In this document: positions 1-8,537 of the stretch, in pieces | Numbering within the stretch: the stretch's first letter is position 1 | Layout of the letters: every line of letters starts with the position of its first letter | Source of the DNA: Muribaculaceae bacterium | Lineage (GTDB): Bacteria; Bacteroidota; Bacteroidia; Bacteroidales; Muribaculaceae | Direction of reading: 5' to 3' | Length of the DNA stretch: 64,000 nt | Assembly: GCA_017557425.1 (NCBI GenBank) | Contig: JAFYYU010000012.1 | Span: forward strand, 124,001 to 188,000 | Program-made: the position numbers and the translations under genes | Notes under the pieces: generated by a model | Seen by the model: only the letters and a program-made list of their open reading frames with translations | The model's database searches: none | Told to the model about the DNA's origin: nothing

Positions 1-765
1 CTTTATAACGTCAAGGACTGGGACGGCGCTTACAAGGCGTGGGATTACTTTTGCCGGATGGCAAACCGTAGTGATGACCCGCGATGGATCAAGCCTGACA
101 CCATTGTTGCCGAGGTGCGCTATTATCAAGGCATTGCAGCCTGGCAAAAGACGGATACCATCGATGCTGTGCGCCTGTTCAGTGTGGCACGCCACTCGGG
201 TTATAACCACAAGGAGGCATACGACTATGCCCTGGTATGTCTGAATGATCTGGGCAACGAGGCCGAGGTGGTCAAGTTGGCGTGGGAGGCTTTTCTCAAG
301 TTCGGTACCAGTGATCCGCAGTATATCCGCATCTTGATCAACGACTTCATCTCCAGGGAGGACTATTCGGGTGCCAACGACTTGATCGACGAGGCGATGG
401 AAGTTAATCCCGATGATGACGAGCTGCTGAATCTCAAGGGACTGGTAGTGGAAAGTAAGGAGAACATTTATGATGCTTTCCCATATTACCAACGCTGCAT
501 AGAACTTAACGACAGCAATGCCGGCGGTCTGTTCAACGTGGGTCGCTATTTCTACAACAAAGCGATGGAAACCCGCATGAACAGTAACTTGTACGGCAAG
601 AAGCTGGCCGACCTGGTCAACCCCATGTACCGTGAGGCCTTGCCCTATCTGGAGAAATCCTACGCGATCAATCCCAAGAATCAGGACCTGATCAACGCTT
701 TGCGGGACATCTACTACAAGTTGGGCGAGGCCGATAAGCTTCAGGCCATCGAGTCAACTCACTAA
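1..765 (+). CDS. Tetratricopeptide-repeat protein, 5' end outside window
   Basis: The frame is open from base 1, so this is the C-terminal part of a longer protein (at least 254 residues visible; the first internal ATG is at 58). The sequence is helical, with TPR-like pairs: a pattern of small and aromatic residues near AEVRYYQGIAAWQ, then DELLNLKGLVVESK and a last repeat ending in LPYLEKSYAINPKNQDLINAL. Such repeats mediate protein-protein contacts; the partner cannot be read from here. It ends just before a strong bidirectional hairpin and converges on lpxA. No enzymatic domain is visible in the portion present. The signal peptide, if any, lies outside the window, so the cellular location is unknown. 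Confidence 0.8.
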   Translation, partial: LYNVKDWDGAYKAWDYFCRMANRSDDPRWIKPDTIVAEVRYYQGIAAWQKTDTIDAVRLFSVARHSGYNHKEAYDYALVCLNDLGNEAEVVKLAWEAFLKFGTSDPQYIRILINDFISREDYSGANDLIDEAMEVNPDDDELLNLKGLVVESKENIYDAFPYYQRCIELNDSNAGGLFNVGRYFYNKAMETRMNSNLYGKKLADLVNPMYREALPYLEKSYAINPKNQDLINALRDIYYKLGEADKLQAIESTH

Positions 766-795
766 CTTGTTTAAACATAGAAGACAATAAAAAAA

Positions 796-831
796 ACTTG
801 GACAACACTTGATTGAAAGCGTTGTCCAAGT
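796..831. terminator. Bidirectional intrinsic terminator between TPR gene and lpxA
   Basis: Perfect 11-bp stem ACTTGGACAAC/GTTGTCCAAGT with a 14-nt loop. On the plus strand it is followed by CTTTT, and on the minus strand by eight T residues, so it can end both convergent transcripts. Confidence 0.9.
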
Positions 832-850
832 CTTTTAATATCGTTGGATG

Positions 851-1624
851 TTACGGCTTGCGCACGATGCCGCGCTTGCTGGCGCGCACAAAGTCGATGA
901 TGATGTCACGCTCGGGACTGGCGGGCAGTTGGGCAGCCAGTTCGAGAGACTGCGTAATGTTCAGACCCGAATCATAGATGGTGCGATAAACGTCGGAGAT
1001 GGCGTCGATCTGCTCGCTGGTGTAGCCGCGGCGGTGCAAGCCCACCCTGTTGACTCCCTCATAGGCGATGGGGTAGCGGGCGGCCATGCAATAGGGAGGG
1101 ATGTCCTTGTTGACCAGGGCGCCGCCCTGAATCATCACATGGCATCCGATGTGGGTGAACTGGTGAATGAGGGCGCCACCGGCGATAATGGCCCAGTCGG
1201 CAACCTCCACCTCTCCTGCCAGCTGGACGGCATTGGACATGATGACATGGTTGCCCACCACGCAATCGTGCGCTACATGGCTGTAGGCCATGATCAGGCA
1301 GTTATTGCCCACAACGGTCTTTCCTCGGGAAGCTGTGCCGCGATGAATGGTGGCAAACTCGCGGATGACCGTGTTGTCGCCGATGATGGCAACGGTGTCT
1401 TCTCCTTGGAATTTAAGATCCTGAGGGATGTCGCCCACAACAGCATTGGCGTGGATGTGGCAGTTCTTGCCGATGCGCGCACCGCTGCGCACAACAGCAC
1501 CGCTGTCGATGATGGTACCGTCCCCGATTTCCACATTGGCATCGATGGTCACAAAAGGACCGATTTTCACATTTTCCCCAATTTTAGCGTCAGGGTGGAC
1601 GACGGCAAACTGATGGATATCCAT
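851..1624 (-). CDS. lpxA: Acyl-ACP--UDP-N-acetylglucosamine O-acyltransferase LpxA
   Basis: First committed acyl transfer of lipid A synthesis: moves 3-hydroxyacyl from ACP to the 3-OH of UDP-GlcNAc in the cytoplasm. The 257 residues match the usual LpxA length. The N-terminal two thirds are hexapeptide repeats of a left-handed beta helix (for example AKIGENVKIGPFVTID and similar I-G-x-x units). The segment with HRGTASRG and the later AYSHVAHDC, which holds the likely catalytic His, is typical. The C-terminal third is helical. It is the last gene of lpxD, lpxC-fabZ, lpxA, 34 nt after lpxC-fabZ, and ends at a strong terminator. The start gives MDIHQFAVVHP, the normal LpxA N-terminus. Confidence 0.97.
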   Translation of the reverse strand: MDIHQFAVVHPDAKIGENVKIGPFVTIDANVEIGDGTIIDSGAVVRSGARIGKNCHIHANAVVGDIPQDLKFQGEDTVAIIGDNTVIREFATIHRGTASRGKTVVGNNCLIMAYSHVAHDCVVGNHVIMSNAVQLAGEVEVADWAIIAGGALIHQFTHIGCHVMIQGGALVNKDIPPYCMAARYPIAYEGVNRVGLHRRGYTSEQIDAISDVYRTIYDSGLNITQSLELAAQLPASPERDIIIDFVRASKRGIVRKP

Positions 1625-1658
1625 TATGGTTGTTTTTAGTCTATTATTGTTTTAGTCT

Positions 1659-3053
1659 TTAGTCGGGATTTTTGACAATCTGAGCCATGAACTCGGCTTC
1701 TGTCACGATCTTTTCGCCTACAAAGGCATACCCCTTCATCACGGCCGTACCGCGACGGATAGGAGTCATCAGCGACAAGTGGAAGATGAGCGTGTCGCCG
1801 GGAACGACCTTATGGCGGAACTTCACGTTGTCGATTTTCAGGAAGTAAGTCGAGTAGTTCTCGGGATCATCCACATTGCTTAATACCAGGATGCCGCCCA
1901 CTTGGGCCATCGCTTCGACTTGCAGCACGCCAGGCATGACGGGCTCATGGGGGAAGTGTCCCTGGAAGAATGGCTCGTTGGCTGTGACATTCTTGATGCC
2001 CACGATGTGCTTCTTGCCCTTCTCGATGATTTTGTCAACCAAGAGCATGGGATAGCGATGCGGCAGCATCGTGCGTATCGTGTTGATGTCGTAGAGCGGT
2101 TCCTTGTTCGGGTCATAAATCGGAGCCTGAACGTTCTGGTAACGCAACTCTTGACGTATCTTCTTGGATAACTGCGTGTTGATGGTGTGGCCAGGACGGG
2201 TGGCAACAATGCGGCCCTTCAAGGGACGGCCGATCAGCGCAAGGTCTCCCAGCACGTCAAGCAACTTATGTCGGGCTGGCTCGTTTTTGAAAGCCAGAGG
2301 CTTGTTGTTCAAGTAGCCCAGTTCGGATGCCGGCTTGTGGGGGACGTTCATCACATCAGCCATGTTGTCAAGATCCTCTTGCTTCATCGGGGTGTCATAA
2401 ATGACGATGGCGTTATCCAGGTCACCGCCTTTGATGAGGCCTAACTGGATCAGGGGCTGCACTTCGCGTACAAAAACGAACGTACGGCTGCCCGCGATCT
2501 CCTGTTTGAACTGACGGATGTCGATCAACGAAGCGAACTGGTTGCCCAGAACGGGGGAATCAAATTCAATCATGCAGTCAATCGACAGCTCGTCATCAGG
2601 CAGCACGATGAGCGATGAGCCCGTCTCTTTGTCAACGACCTTGATGCGTTGCTTAACCACATAGTATTCCTTGTCTGCCTCTTGCTCGACGATTCCGGCT
2701 TTCTCGATTTCCTGACACCAGATGATGGCGCTGCCGTCAAGAATAGGCACCTCGCCGCAGTTCACCTCGATCAGGCAGTTGTCGATACCTGCGGCATACA
2801 GGGCTGCCATGGCGTGCTCGATCGTGCTCACGCGGACTTCCTTGTTGCTCTTGTTGGCGATGACGGTGCCGCGGGTGGTCTCGATCACGTGCTCGGCCAG
2901 TGCCTGGATGGTGGGTTGTCCCTCAAGATCCATGCGCTTGAACACATAACCTGTGTTCACTTCGGCTGGCTTGAAGGTCGCCGTTGACATTTGGCCGGTA
3001 TGTAGTCCTTTGCCTGTGACGGTAAAGGCATTCTTTAATGTCTTCTGTTTCAT
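1659..3053 (-). CDS. lpxC-fabZ: Bifunctional LpxC deacetylase / FabZ dehydratase fusion
   Basis: 464-residue fusion typical of Bacteroidota. Residues 1 to about 300 are UDP-3-O-acyl-GlcNAc deacetylase (zinc enzyme; second step of lipid A synthesis), with the VSTIEHAMAALYAAGIDN helix holding a zinc His and the late motif RHKLLDVLGDLALIG (HKxxDxxGD). From about residue 315 it is 3-hydroxyacyl-ACP dehydratase FabZ, with LPHRYPMLLVDKI, catalytic His in GHFPHEPVMPG and Glu in LQVEAMAQ. The ATG at 3053 gives MKQKTLKNAFTVTGKGLHTG, the canonical LpxC start; the frame stays open further upstream, but that part overlaps lpxD and is not LpxC-like. It lies 23 nt after lpxD. The fusion couples lipid A and fatty acid supply. 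Confidence 0.97.
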   Translation of the reverse strand: MKQKTLKNAFTVTGKGLHTGQMSTATFKPAEVNTGYVFKRMDLEGQPTIQALAEHVIETTRGTVIANKSNKEVRVSTIEHAMAALYAAGIDNCLIEVNCGEVPILDGSAIIWCQEIEKAGIVEQEADKEYYVVKQRIKVVDKETGSSLIVLPDDELSIDCMIEFDSPVLGNQFASLIDIRQFKQEIAGSRTFVFVREVQPLIQLGLIKGGDLDNAIVIYDTPMKQEDLDNMADVMNVPHKPASELGYLNNKPLAFKNEPARHKLLDVLGDLALIGRPLKGRIVATRPGHTINTQLSKKIRQELRYQNVQAPIYDPNKEPLYDINTIRTMLPHRYPMLLVDKIIEKGKKHIVGIKNVTANEPFFQGHFPHEPVMPGVLQVEAMAQVGGILVLSNVDDPENYSTYFLKIDNVKFRHKVVPGDTLIFHLSLMTPIRRGTAVMKGYAFVGEKIVTEAEFMAQIVKNPD

Positions 3054-3076
3054 GATCTCAGTCAGTGCTCTAAAGC

Positions 3077-4099
3077 CTATTTGTCGATTTTCTTTTTCAG
3101 GTCTTTGATGTCGTTGTACATCTCGCCCAAGCGTTTCAGGTAAACGGTCTGGCGGGCAAATTCCATGGCAGGTTGCACGGGGGCTCCCAGCCACTTGCCA
3201 TTGCTGCCGATGCTGTTGTCGACACCCGTCTGAGCACCGATGCCGTTCTTGTCACCCACGGTGATGTGTCCGGCAAAGCCCACCTGTCCGCCCACCATGT
3301 TGTACTTGCCGATCTTGGTCGAGCCGGCAACACCCACTTGGGCAGCCATGACCGTGCTTTCGCCCACCTCGACGTTGTGGGCGATTTGGATGAGGTTGTC
3401 CAGTTTGGCGCCTTTCTTGACCACGGTAGCGCCCATGGTGGCACGGTCGATGGTCGTGTTGGCACCGATTTCTACATCATCCTCAAGAATCACGATACCC
3501 ACTTGCGAGATTTTCTCGTAGGTGCCGTCTTCTTTGGGTGCGAAGCCGAAACCGTCTCCGCCGATGATGGCACCGCCCTGCACGATACAGCGGTTACCGA
3601 TGCGGCAACCATGGTAAATCTTCACGCCAGGGTAAAGAATCACATTGTCTCCAATGGTAACGCCGTCACCCACATACACTTGCGGGTAAATCTTGACGTT
3701 CTTGCCGATAGTCACACCGTCGCCGATGTAGGCAAAAGCACCCACATAGACATCATCGGGCAGGGTAGAGCCTTGGCCCACATGGATGGGCTGTTCAACG
3801 CCGCGTTTCTCGGGGCGCTGGCTGTTCACGAAGTTCAACAGGTCGGCCAGCGTCTTATAGGGGTCATCAACACGGATGAGCGTAGCTTTTACTTCCTGCT
3901 CGGCTACAAAGTCTTTGCGCACCAGCACAGCCGAAGCCTGGGTGGTATATACAAAGTGGGTATATTTGGGATTGGCAAGGAAAGTCAGGCAACCAGGGGT
4001 GGCCTCTTCAATTTTTGCATAGTTGTTAATCACTGTCGAGGCATCGCCGTCAACCGTACCGTTAACCATTGCTGCAAGTTGTTGTGCAGTAATTTCCAT
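3077..4099 (-). CDS. lpxD: UDP-3-O-acylglucosamine N-acyltransferase LpxD
   Basis: Third enzyme of lipid A synthesis: N-acylates UDP-3-O-acyl-glucosamine using hydroxyacyl-ACP. The 340 residues match LpxD. Residues 1-100 form the uridine-binding domain ([19 protein letters not shown], then [18 protein letters not shown]). Next come long hexapeptide repeats, with the family segments [19 protein letters not shown] and [17 protein letters not shown] holding the likely catalytic His. A short C-terminal helix ([19 protein letters not shown]) follows. First gene of the lpx operon. Upstream lies an inverted repeat and an imperfect promoter (4144-4184). Confidence 0.97.
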   Translation of the reverse strand: MEITAQQLAAMVNGTVDGDASTVINNYAKIEEATPGCLTFLANPKYTHFVYTTQASAVLVRKDFVAEQEVKATLIRVDDPYKTLADLLNFVNSQRPEKRGVEQPIHVGQGSTLPDDVYVGAFAYIGDGVTIGKNVKIYPQVYVGDGVTIGDNVILYPGVKIYHGCRIGNRCIVQGGAIIGGDGFGFAPKEDGTYEKISQVGIVILEDDVEIGANTTIDRATMGATVVKKGAKLDNLIQIAHNVEVGESTVMAAQVGVAGSTKIGKYNMVGGQVGFAGHITVGDKNGIGAQTGVDNSIGSNGKWLGAPVQPAMEFARQTVYLKRLGEMYNDIKDLKKKIDK

Positions 4100-4143
4100 G
4101 ATGTAGTTATATATTGACTAGTCTGTATCTTCAAAAACGGCTG

Positions 4144-4174
4144 CAAAGTTCGCAAAAAAAACACAATACCACAA
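4144..4174 (-). promoter_or_regulatory. Probable lpxD operon promoter
   Basis: On the minus strand TTG (4174-4172), then 20 nt, then GAACTTTG (4151-4144), one base off the TAnnTTTG -7 consensus. The leader to the lpxD ATG is about 45 nt. The imperfect -7 makes this tentative. Confidence 0.4.
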
Positions 4175-4184
4175 CTTTATTGTG
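4162..4184. promoter_or_regulatory. Inverted repeat overlapping lpxD -33 region
   Basis: CACAATA (4162-4168) and TATTGTG (4178-4184) form a perfect 7-bp inverted repeat around the proposed -33 box of lpxD. It could be an operator, but no regulator is known. Confidence 0.3.
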
Positions 4185-4204
4185 CTATCAATCAGTTGAA
4201 TTGT

Positions 4205-4235
4205 GCAAAAAAGGACAATATTATGTCCTTTTTGC
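4205..4235 (-). terminator. Intrinsic terminator after thioredoxin-like gene
   Basis: Stem GGACA/TGTCC extended by A-T pairs and GC clamps, loop ATATTA; on the minus strand the right arm is followed by six T. It lies just past the stop at 4249 and separates this gene from lpxD. Confidence 0.8.
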
Positions 4236-4248
4236 CCTGCTTTTTGTC

Positions 4249-4710
4249 TTATTTTGAGCTGCGGGAGAGCAGTTCAGCAATTTTGGCCTCGATGACCTCA
4301 GCATCCTGCAAACCCATGAGAGTCTGATAATCGCCCTTGGGGGTGACGAACATCAGCGTCGGAATAGCCTCGATGCGGAATTCCTGGGCCAACTCAGGCT
4401 CCTGGTCAACGTCAATGCGCTTGAAGATGATCTCACCCTTGTGGTTTTGCTCTATTTCGTCGAGAATGGGGGCCAACTGCTTGCAGGGGCCGCACCAGGT
4501 GGCAAAAAAGTCAATGACCATGGGCTTGGAGCTCATGATTGTGGTCTGCTTGGTCCACTCGTCTTGTCCCTCGTCATCAGGGCTGGCAACAGGCATCTCG
4601 CTCTTGGCTTTGCCGCTGGCGTCAGTCGTTTCATCTTGTCCTTCGCCTGCCTTGTTGTTGCAGGCCGTAAACACCAAAAGAATCGCTATTGCAAATAAAA
4701 ATCTTCTCAT
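4249..4710 (-). CDS. Thioredoxin-fold lipoprotein
   Basis: 153-residue exported protein. The N-terminus MRRFLFAIAILLVFTAC is a lipoprotein signal (lipobox F-T-A-C), followed by a charged low-complexity linker rich in D/E/K. The thioredoxin domain starts near residue 55, with the active site WCGPCK, a cis-Pro segment EAIPTLMF and a beta strand KPMVIDFFATWC. It should exchange disulfides or reduce partners on the periplasmic side of a membrane. The ATG at 4710 is preferred; a TTG two codons upstream adds nothing. It lies 54 nt downstream of the YrdC-family gene, and that gap holds short repeats. It may be co-transcribed with the two preceding genes. Confidence 0.9.
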   Translation of the reverse strand: MRRFLFAIAILLVFTACNNKAGEGQDETTDASGKAKSEMPVASPDDEGQDEWTKQTTIMSSKPMVIDFFATWCGPCKQLAPILDEIEQNHKGEIIFKRIDVDQEPELAQEFRIEAIPTLMFVTPKGDYQTLMGLQDAEVIEAKIAELLSRSSK

Positions 4711-4715
4711 TATCA

Positions 4716-4756
4716 ATCTATTATCTAAGATCTAATATCTGTTATCTATTATCTAA
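4716..4756. repeat. Short direct repeats between yrdC-like and thioredoxin genes
   Basis: Two exact copies of ATCTATTATCTAA at 4716-4728 and 4744-4756, with more ATCT-rich sequence between them. The repeat fills almost the whole 54-nt gap. Confidence 0.7.
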
Positions 4757-4764
4757 AATATCTG

Positions 4765-5370
4765 TCAACTAACCAATCTTCCTTTGCCCAAGCGGGTGAT
4801 CTCGGGTTCATCGCCTGTGCAGTCCACAATGGTTGAAGGCAGCAGCTGGCCACGCCCGGAGTCAATCACTATATCCACTTTGGACTCGAATGCTTCGGCC
4901 ATCAATCCGGGTTCACAACGGTAGTCCTCGTCATCACCAGGTACCGAGGTCGTCAGGATAGGGCTGCCCAGTGTGCGCACGATGGCAAGGGCAATCTCGT
5001 TGTCGGGAATGCGGATGCCCACGGTGCGACGGCCCTTGAAGGCCTTCGGCAGCTTGGACAAGGCGGGAAAGATGAATGTGAACGGGCCAGGCAGGTTCGA
5101 TTTCATCAGCCTGAACTGCGTATTGTCAAACTTGGCGTATTGGGCCACCTGTGAGATGTCGTCACAGATGATTGACAGGTTGGTCTTCGCCGACTTCATC
5201 TCCTTCATGGAGCAGATGCGCTCGATGGCTTGGTTATTGAGCGCGTCGCAGCCCAGTGCATATACCGTGTCGGTAGGGTAGATCACAAGTCCCCCATCCT
5301 TAAGTACCTTGACCACATAGTCGATGTGGCGCTGGTTCACATTTTTCTCTAAGATTTCCAGTATTTCCAT
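4765..5370 (-). CDS. YrdC/Sua5/YciO-family threonylcarbamoyl-AMP synthase-like protein
   Basis: 201 residues. The family makes threonylcarbamoyl-AMP from Thr, bicarbonate and ATP for the t6A modification of tRNAs reading ANN codons, although YciO-type members have less certain roles. Seen: GGLVIYPTDTVYALGCDA (the PTDT-YG nucleotide-binding motif), then KSAKTNLSIICDDISQVAQYA, LPGPFTFIFPA, VGIRIPDN and the late S-T-I-V-D motif LPSTIVDCTG. The KxR/SxN residues of YrdC are partly changed (KEMKSAKTNLS rather than KxRxxxxPL), which leans toward the YciO branch. Start at MEILEILEKN; the frame continues upstream but overlaps the neighbour. It is 16 nt after the B3/B4 gene. Confidence 0.85.
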   Translation of the reverse strand: MEILEILEKNVNQRHIDYVVKVLKDGGLVIYPTDTVYALGCDALNNQAIERICSMKEMKSAKTNLSIICDDISQVAQYAKFDNTQFRLMKSNLPGPFTFIFPALSKLPKAFKGRRTVGIRIPDNEIALAIVRTLGSPILTTSVPGDDEDYRCEPGLMAEAFESKVDIVIDSGRGQLLPSTIVDCTGDEPEITRLGKGRLVS

Positions 5371-5386
5371 AATATTGTCTATAGTT

Positions 5387-6067
5387 TTAATTGCTTGTTG
5401 TGGGTGTGTAAATCGCCGTTTCCACTCTGGTGGCATGGGCATACTTCTTGAGCAGGTCAGCCATCCAGTCAACGGCTTCTTCAAGAGGCATCTCGGGAGC
5501 GAAGGCATTGATGTTGATTTGGGCGGTAACGGTCTGTTCAGTGAACTTGGTGCGCTCCTCGTCGCTCGTGGGAGTGGCAATGGGACCTGCCGCATCACGA
5601 TAGACCGGCATGCCCTCGATGTTGAGCAAGCCGCGCCCGATGCCGTTATACACGTCGTCGTTTGTGCCCACGCCCATAGTGAGCGTGTCGCCCACGATGC
5701 GGTCACCGTCCAGCCCGCTGATGGCATAGCCGCTCTTGATGGATACCAGGTTCACCACATCGATGAGGGTGGTCAGCCGATAGATTCCCAGACCACGGAT
5801 GATGCGGCGGCACAAAGCCTCGCTCGCCACGCGGTAGCGGCTAGGGTCCTTACCCAAGGCTTTGTACAGGTGGCGCGTACCGGCAATGGCGGGTCGCTGA
5901 TTGATTTCGAGCAGCTCGTAACGCTGCCTAATCTCTTGAGCAGCAGCCTCAATTTCAGCCCATAGGGCGTCGCACGTCGGCTCGTTGACCACCGTTGCGT
6001 TAATGAGCCCGATGCAGGTCTCTGGGCAGGCGTCCAGTATTCTTGAGTCTATCTTTACCCTAATCAT
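5387..6067 (-). CDS. B3/B4 domain protein (tRNA-synthetase beta-subunit-like)
   Basis: 226 residues resembling the B3/B4 domain of phenylalanyl-tRNA synthetase beta, where it edits or binds mischarged tRNA. Free-standing members are common but poorly understood. Seen: RPAIAGTRHLYKALGKDPSR and YRLTTLIDVVNLVSIKSGYAISGLD, typical of the fold. Start at MIRVKIDSRIL (6067), which follows a purine-rich AGAGAGAA and a -7 TACCTTTG; an upstream in-frame start would run into the promoter. It heads a probable operon with the YrdC-family gene. Both families concern tRNA quality, so a shared role in translation fidelity is possible but inferred. Confidence 0.8.
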   Translation of the reverse strand: MIRVKIDSRILDACPETCIGLINATVVNEPTCDALWAEIEAAAQEIRQRYELLEINQRPAIAGTRHLYKALGKDPSRYRVASEALCRRIIRGLGIYRLTTLIDVVNLVSIKSGYAISGLDGDRIVGDTLTMGVGTNDDVYNGIGRGLLNIEGMPVYRDAAGPIATPTSDEERTKFTEQTVTAQININAFAPEMPLEEAVDWMADLLKKYAHATRVETAIYTPTTSN

Positions 6068-6092
6068 TGCTATTCTCTCTTGAAAATCGGTG

Positions 6093-6100
6093 CAAAGGTA
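6093..6100 (-). promoter_or_regulatory. -7 element before B3/B4 gene
   Basis: TACCTTTG on the minus strand, 25 nt before the ATG at 6067. No clear -33 TTG was found. Confidence 0.5.
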
Positions 6101-6169
6101 CATTTTTTATTCCATAAACGCCTATTTAACCCCCTATGAAATGAAGAAAACTAAAACTTGCAGCGAAAT

Positions 6170-6201
6170 TTTGCACCAGTAGCGGAAAAGACTTATTTTT
6201 G
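6170..6201 (+). promoter_or_regulatory. Promoter of S9 peptidase gene
   Basis: TTTG (6170-6173), 20-nt spacer, TATTTTTG (6194-6201): both boxes of the Bacteroidota sigma-ABfr promoter. The leader is about 55 nt. Confidence 0.8.
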
Positions 6202-6260
6202 CAGTTTAAAACGTCTGGGAAACCAATTTAACACTATAACATCATTAACAGTATTATTGT

Positions 6261-8465
6261 ATGAAATTAGCAAGATTTACAGTAATGTCGGTTGCAGCCT
6301 TGGCTCTGTTGACATCCTCGACCTGCTCCAAGCAGGAAACGGCACCAGGTCAGGCTCCTGTTACCGAGAAATCCACTACCAAGATGGAGAAGAAAGAGTT
6401 CACTCCCGAATTCCTTAATCAGTTGGGCCGCGTGAGTGGGCCCCAGGTGTCGCCCGACGGCAAGAAAGTCCTCTACGGCGTTACCTATTATGATATCGCT
6501 GCCAACAAGGGCAACTGCGACTTGTGGGTGATGGATATCGACGGTCAGAATGCACGTCAGATCACCAACACACCGCGTAGCGAGAGTAACTATGTGTGGA
6601 TAGATGGAGGCAAGAAGATTGCCTTTATCTACACCGAGGATGGTGAGGACAAAACGCCCCAGCTGTGGATAATGAATGCCGATGGCGGTGGACGTAGCTG
6701 TGTGAGCAACATGGAGGAAGGCATTGAGGGCTTTGTGTTCTCGCCCGATGAGAAACGTGTGGTCATGATTTCGTCGGTGAAGTTCGGTCAAACGGCCCAG
6801 GATATTTATCCTGACCTGGACAAGACCTCCGGTAAACTCTATGACGACATGATGTACAAGCATTGGGACGAGTGGGTGACCGCCATCCCGCACCCCTTCG
6901 TGGCTGACTTCGACGGCAGCAAGGCTGGTAACGTGAAGGATATCCTGGAAGGTGAGCCCTACGAGTCGCCCATGAGGCCTTGGGGCGGTATCGAGTCGCT
7001 GGCTTGGACCCCCGACGGCAAGAGCCTCGTGTACGTCTGCCGCAAGAAAACTGGCAAAGACTACGCGTTCTCAACCAATAGCGACCTGTACAAGTATGAC
7101 CTCGAGACCGGCAAGACCGAGAATCTGACCCAGGGCATGATGGGTTACGACACTTATCCCATTATCAACAGCAAGGGGCAGATGGCATGGCTCTCGATGG
7201 AGCACGACGGCTATGAGGCCGACAAGAACCGCATCTTCTTCATGGACGAGAACGGCAACAAGCAGGATCTGACTGCAAATTGGGACTACAGCGTTGACGA
7301 TATCGCCTGGTCGCCCGATGAGAAGGCCATCTACTTCATCTGCCCGTTCCAGGGCACGCAGCCCATCTTCCGCATGGATGTGGCTACCCAGAAGGTGGAC
7401 ACCATCGCAATAGGCGTGTGTGACTTCAACAGTATGTCATTTGCTGACAATGAGACGGTTATCGCCTGCCGCCAGAGCTACCAGACGCCCAACGAGATCT
7501 TCAGTATCCAAATGGGCAAGGAGCCTGTTCAGTTGACTCATGTCAACGATGAGATGCTTGCTCAGGTTGACTCCATCGGCATCGAGAAGCGCATGATTCC
7601 CACTACCGACGGCAAGTTGATGACCACGTGGGTTTGCTATCCGCCCAACTTTGACCCCAACAAGAAGTATCCCGCTATCCTCTTCTGTGAGGGAGGTCCA
7701 CAGTCGCCTGTGAGCCAGTTCTGGAGCTACCGTTGGAACATGCGCATCATGGCCAGCAACGGCTATATCGTGATTCTGCCCAACCGTCGCGGCTTGCCCG
7801 GCTTCGGCACCGAGTGGAATGCCCAAATCAGTGGCGACTACGGCGGCCAGAACATGCGCGACTACCTCAGCGCCGTTGATTACATGAAGAAGGAACCCTA
7901 CATCGATGGTGACCACATCGGTGCTGTCGGCGCCAGCTATGGTGGCTATTCGGTTTACTTCCTGGCCGGTAACCACAACAAGCGCTTCGCTTGCTTCCTG
8001 GCACACGCCGGAATCTTCAACCTCGAGGCACAGTACCTTGAGACCGAAGAGATGTGGTTCGTGCAGTGGGATCTGGGTGGCCCGTACTGGGAGAAGGGTA
8101 ATGCTACCGCTCAGCGTTCCTACACTCAGGCTAACCCCAAGAACTACGTGCAGAACTGGGATACCCCCATCATGTGTACTGCTGGAGAACTTGACTATCG
8201 CATCGTCTTCACCCAGGCTTGCCAGGCATTCAATGCCGCCAAGATCAAGGGCCTGCCCGCACGTCTGCTACTCTTCCCCGATGAGAACCACTGGATTCTC
8301 AAGCCCCAGAACAGCATCATGTGGCAACGTGAATTCTTCAAGTGGCTGGACACGTGGCTGAAGCCCGATAGCGAGGCCGCCAAGGCCTACAAGGCCCAGC
8401 AGGATTCAATCAATGCCGTCAAGGCAGCTGCTAACCCCGCTCCCGTCGAGGAGACAAAGAACTGA
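6261..8465 (+). CDS. S9-family serine peptidase (dipeptidyl-peptidase/oligopeptidase type), secreted
   Basis: 734-residue exported peptidase. An N-terminal signal (MKLARFTVMSVAALALL) leads to SSTCSK, a poor lipobox, so it could be either a lipoprotein or periplasmic. Residues about 50-430 are WD40/PD40-like propeller repeats (LGRVSGPQVSPDGKKVLYG, IDGGKKIAFIYTEDG, LAWTPDGKSLVYV). The C-terminal alpha/beta-hydrolase domain has the triad Ser559 (GASYGGY), Asp645 (GELDYR) and His677 (DENHWI). Length and order fit DPP5-like S9C enzymes that release dipeptides from peptides in the periplasm of asaccharolytic and gut Bacteroidales; substrate preference is inferred. It has its own promoter and terminator. 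Confidence 0.92.
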   Translation: MKLARFTVMSVAALALLTSSTCSKQETAPGQAPVTEKSTTKMEKKEFTPEFLNQLGRVSGPQVSPDGKKVLYGVTYYDIAANKGNCDLWVMDIDGQNARQITNTPRSESNYVWIDGGKKIAFIYTEDGEDKTPQLWIMNADGGGRSCVSNMEEGIEGFVFSPDEKRVVMISSVKFGQTAQDIYPDLDKTSGKLYDDMMYKHWDEWVTAIPHPFVADFDGSKAGNVKDILEGEPYESPMRPWGGIESLAWTPDGKSLVYVCRKKTGKDYAFSTNSDLYKYDLETGKTENLTQGMMGYDTYPIINSKGQMAWLSMEHDGYEADKNRIFFMDENGNKQDLTANWDYSVDDIAWSPDEKAIYFICPFQGTQPIFRMDVATQKVDTIAIGVCDFNSMSFADNETVIACRQSYQTPNEIFSIQMGKEPVQLTHVNDEMLAQVDSIGIEKRMIPTTDGKLMTTWVCYPPNFDPNKKYPAILFCEGGPQSPVSQFWSYRWNMRIMASNGYIVILPNRRGLPGFGTEWNAQISGDYGGQNMRDYLSAVDYMKKEPYIDGDHIGAVGASYGGYSVYFLAGNHNKRFACFLAHAGIFNLEAQYLETEEMWFVQWDLGGPYWEKGNATAQRSYTQANPKNYVQNWDTPIMCTAGELDYRIVFTQACQAFNAAKIKGLPARLLLFPDENHWILKPQNSIMWQREFFKWLDTWLKPDSEAAKAYKAQQDSINAVKAAANPAPVEETKN

Positions 8466-8490
8466 TTGATAATTCATCAATAGAATAAGA

Positions 8491-8518
8491 GAGGGAGACC
8501 CGAAATCGGGCCTCCCTC
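8491..8518. terminator. Bidirectional terminator between S9 peptidase and HAD gene
   Basis: 13-bp stem (GAGGGAGACCCGA with TCGGGCCTCCCTC, one A-C mismatch) and a 2-nt loop, followed by TTTGT on the plus strand. It lies between convergent stops at 8465 and 8538. Confidence 0.8.
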
Positions 8519-8537
8519 TTTGTAACGTGATGTCCTG

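Noticed and set aside
848-1639. Long open frame on the plus strand opposite lpxA
   Set aside because: lpxA is clearly coding with its expected motifs; the opposite frame has no family features or ribosome-binding site.
4714-4716. TTG start two codons upstream for the thioredoxin-like gene
   Set aside because: ATG at 4710 gives a normal lipoprotein signal; TTG adds two residues and has no support.
4716-4756. CRISPR array
   Set aside because: Only two 13-bp copies and no spacer-like regularity; also true for the CTAG array and the right-edge repeat.
6261-6350. Classical lipobox at the S9 peptidase N-terminus
   Set aside because: The Cys is preceded by S-S-T, a weak match; lipidation is possible but not asserted.
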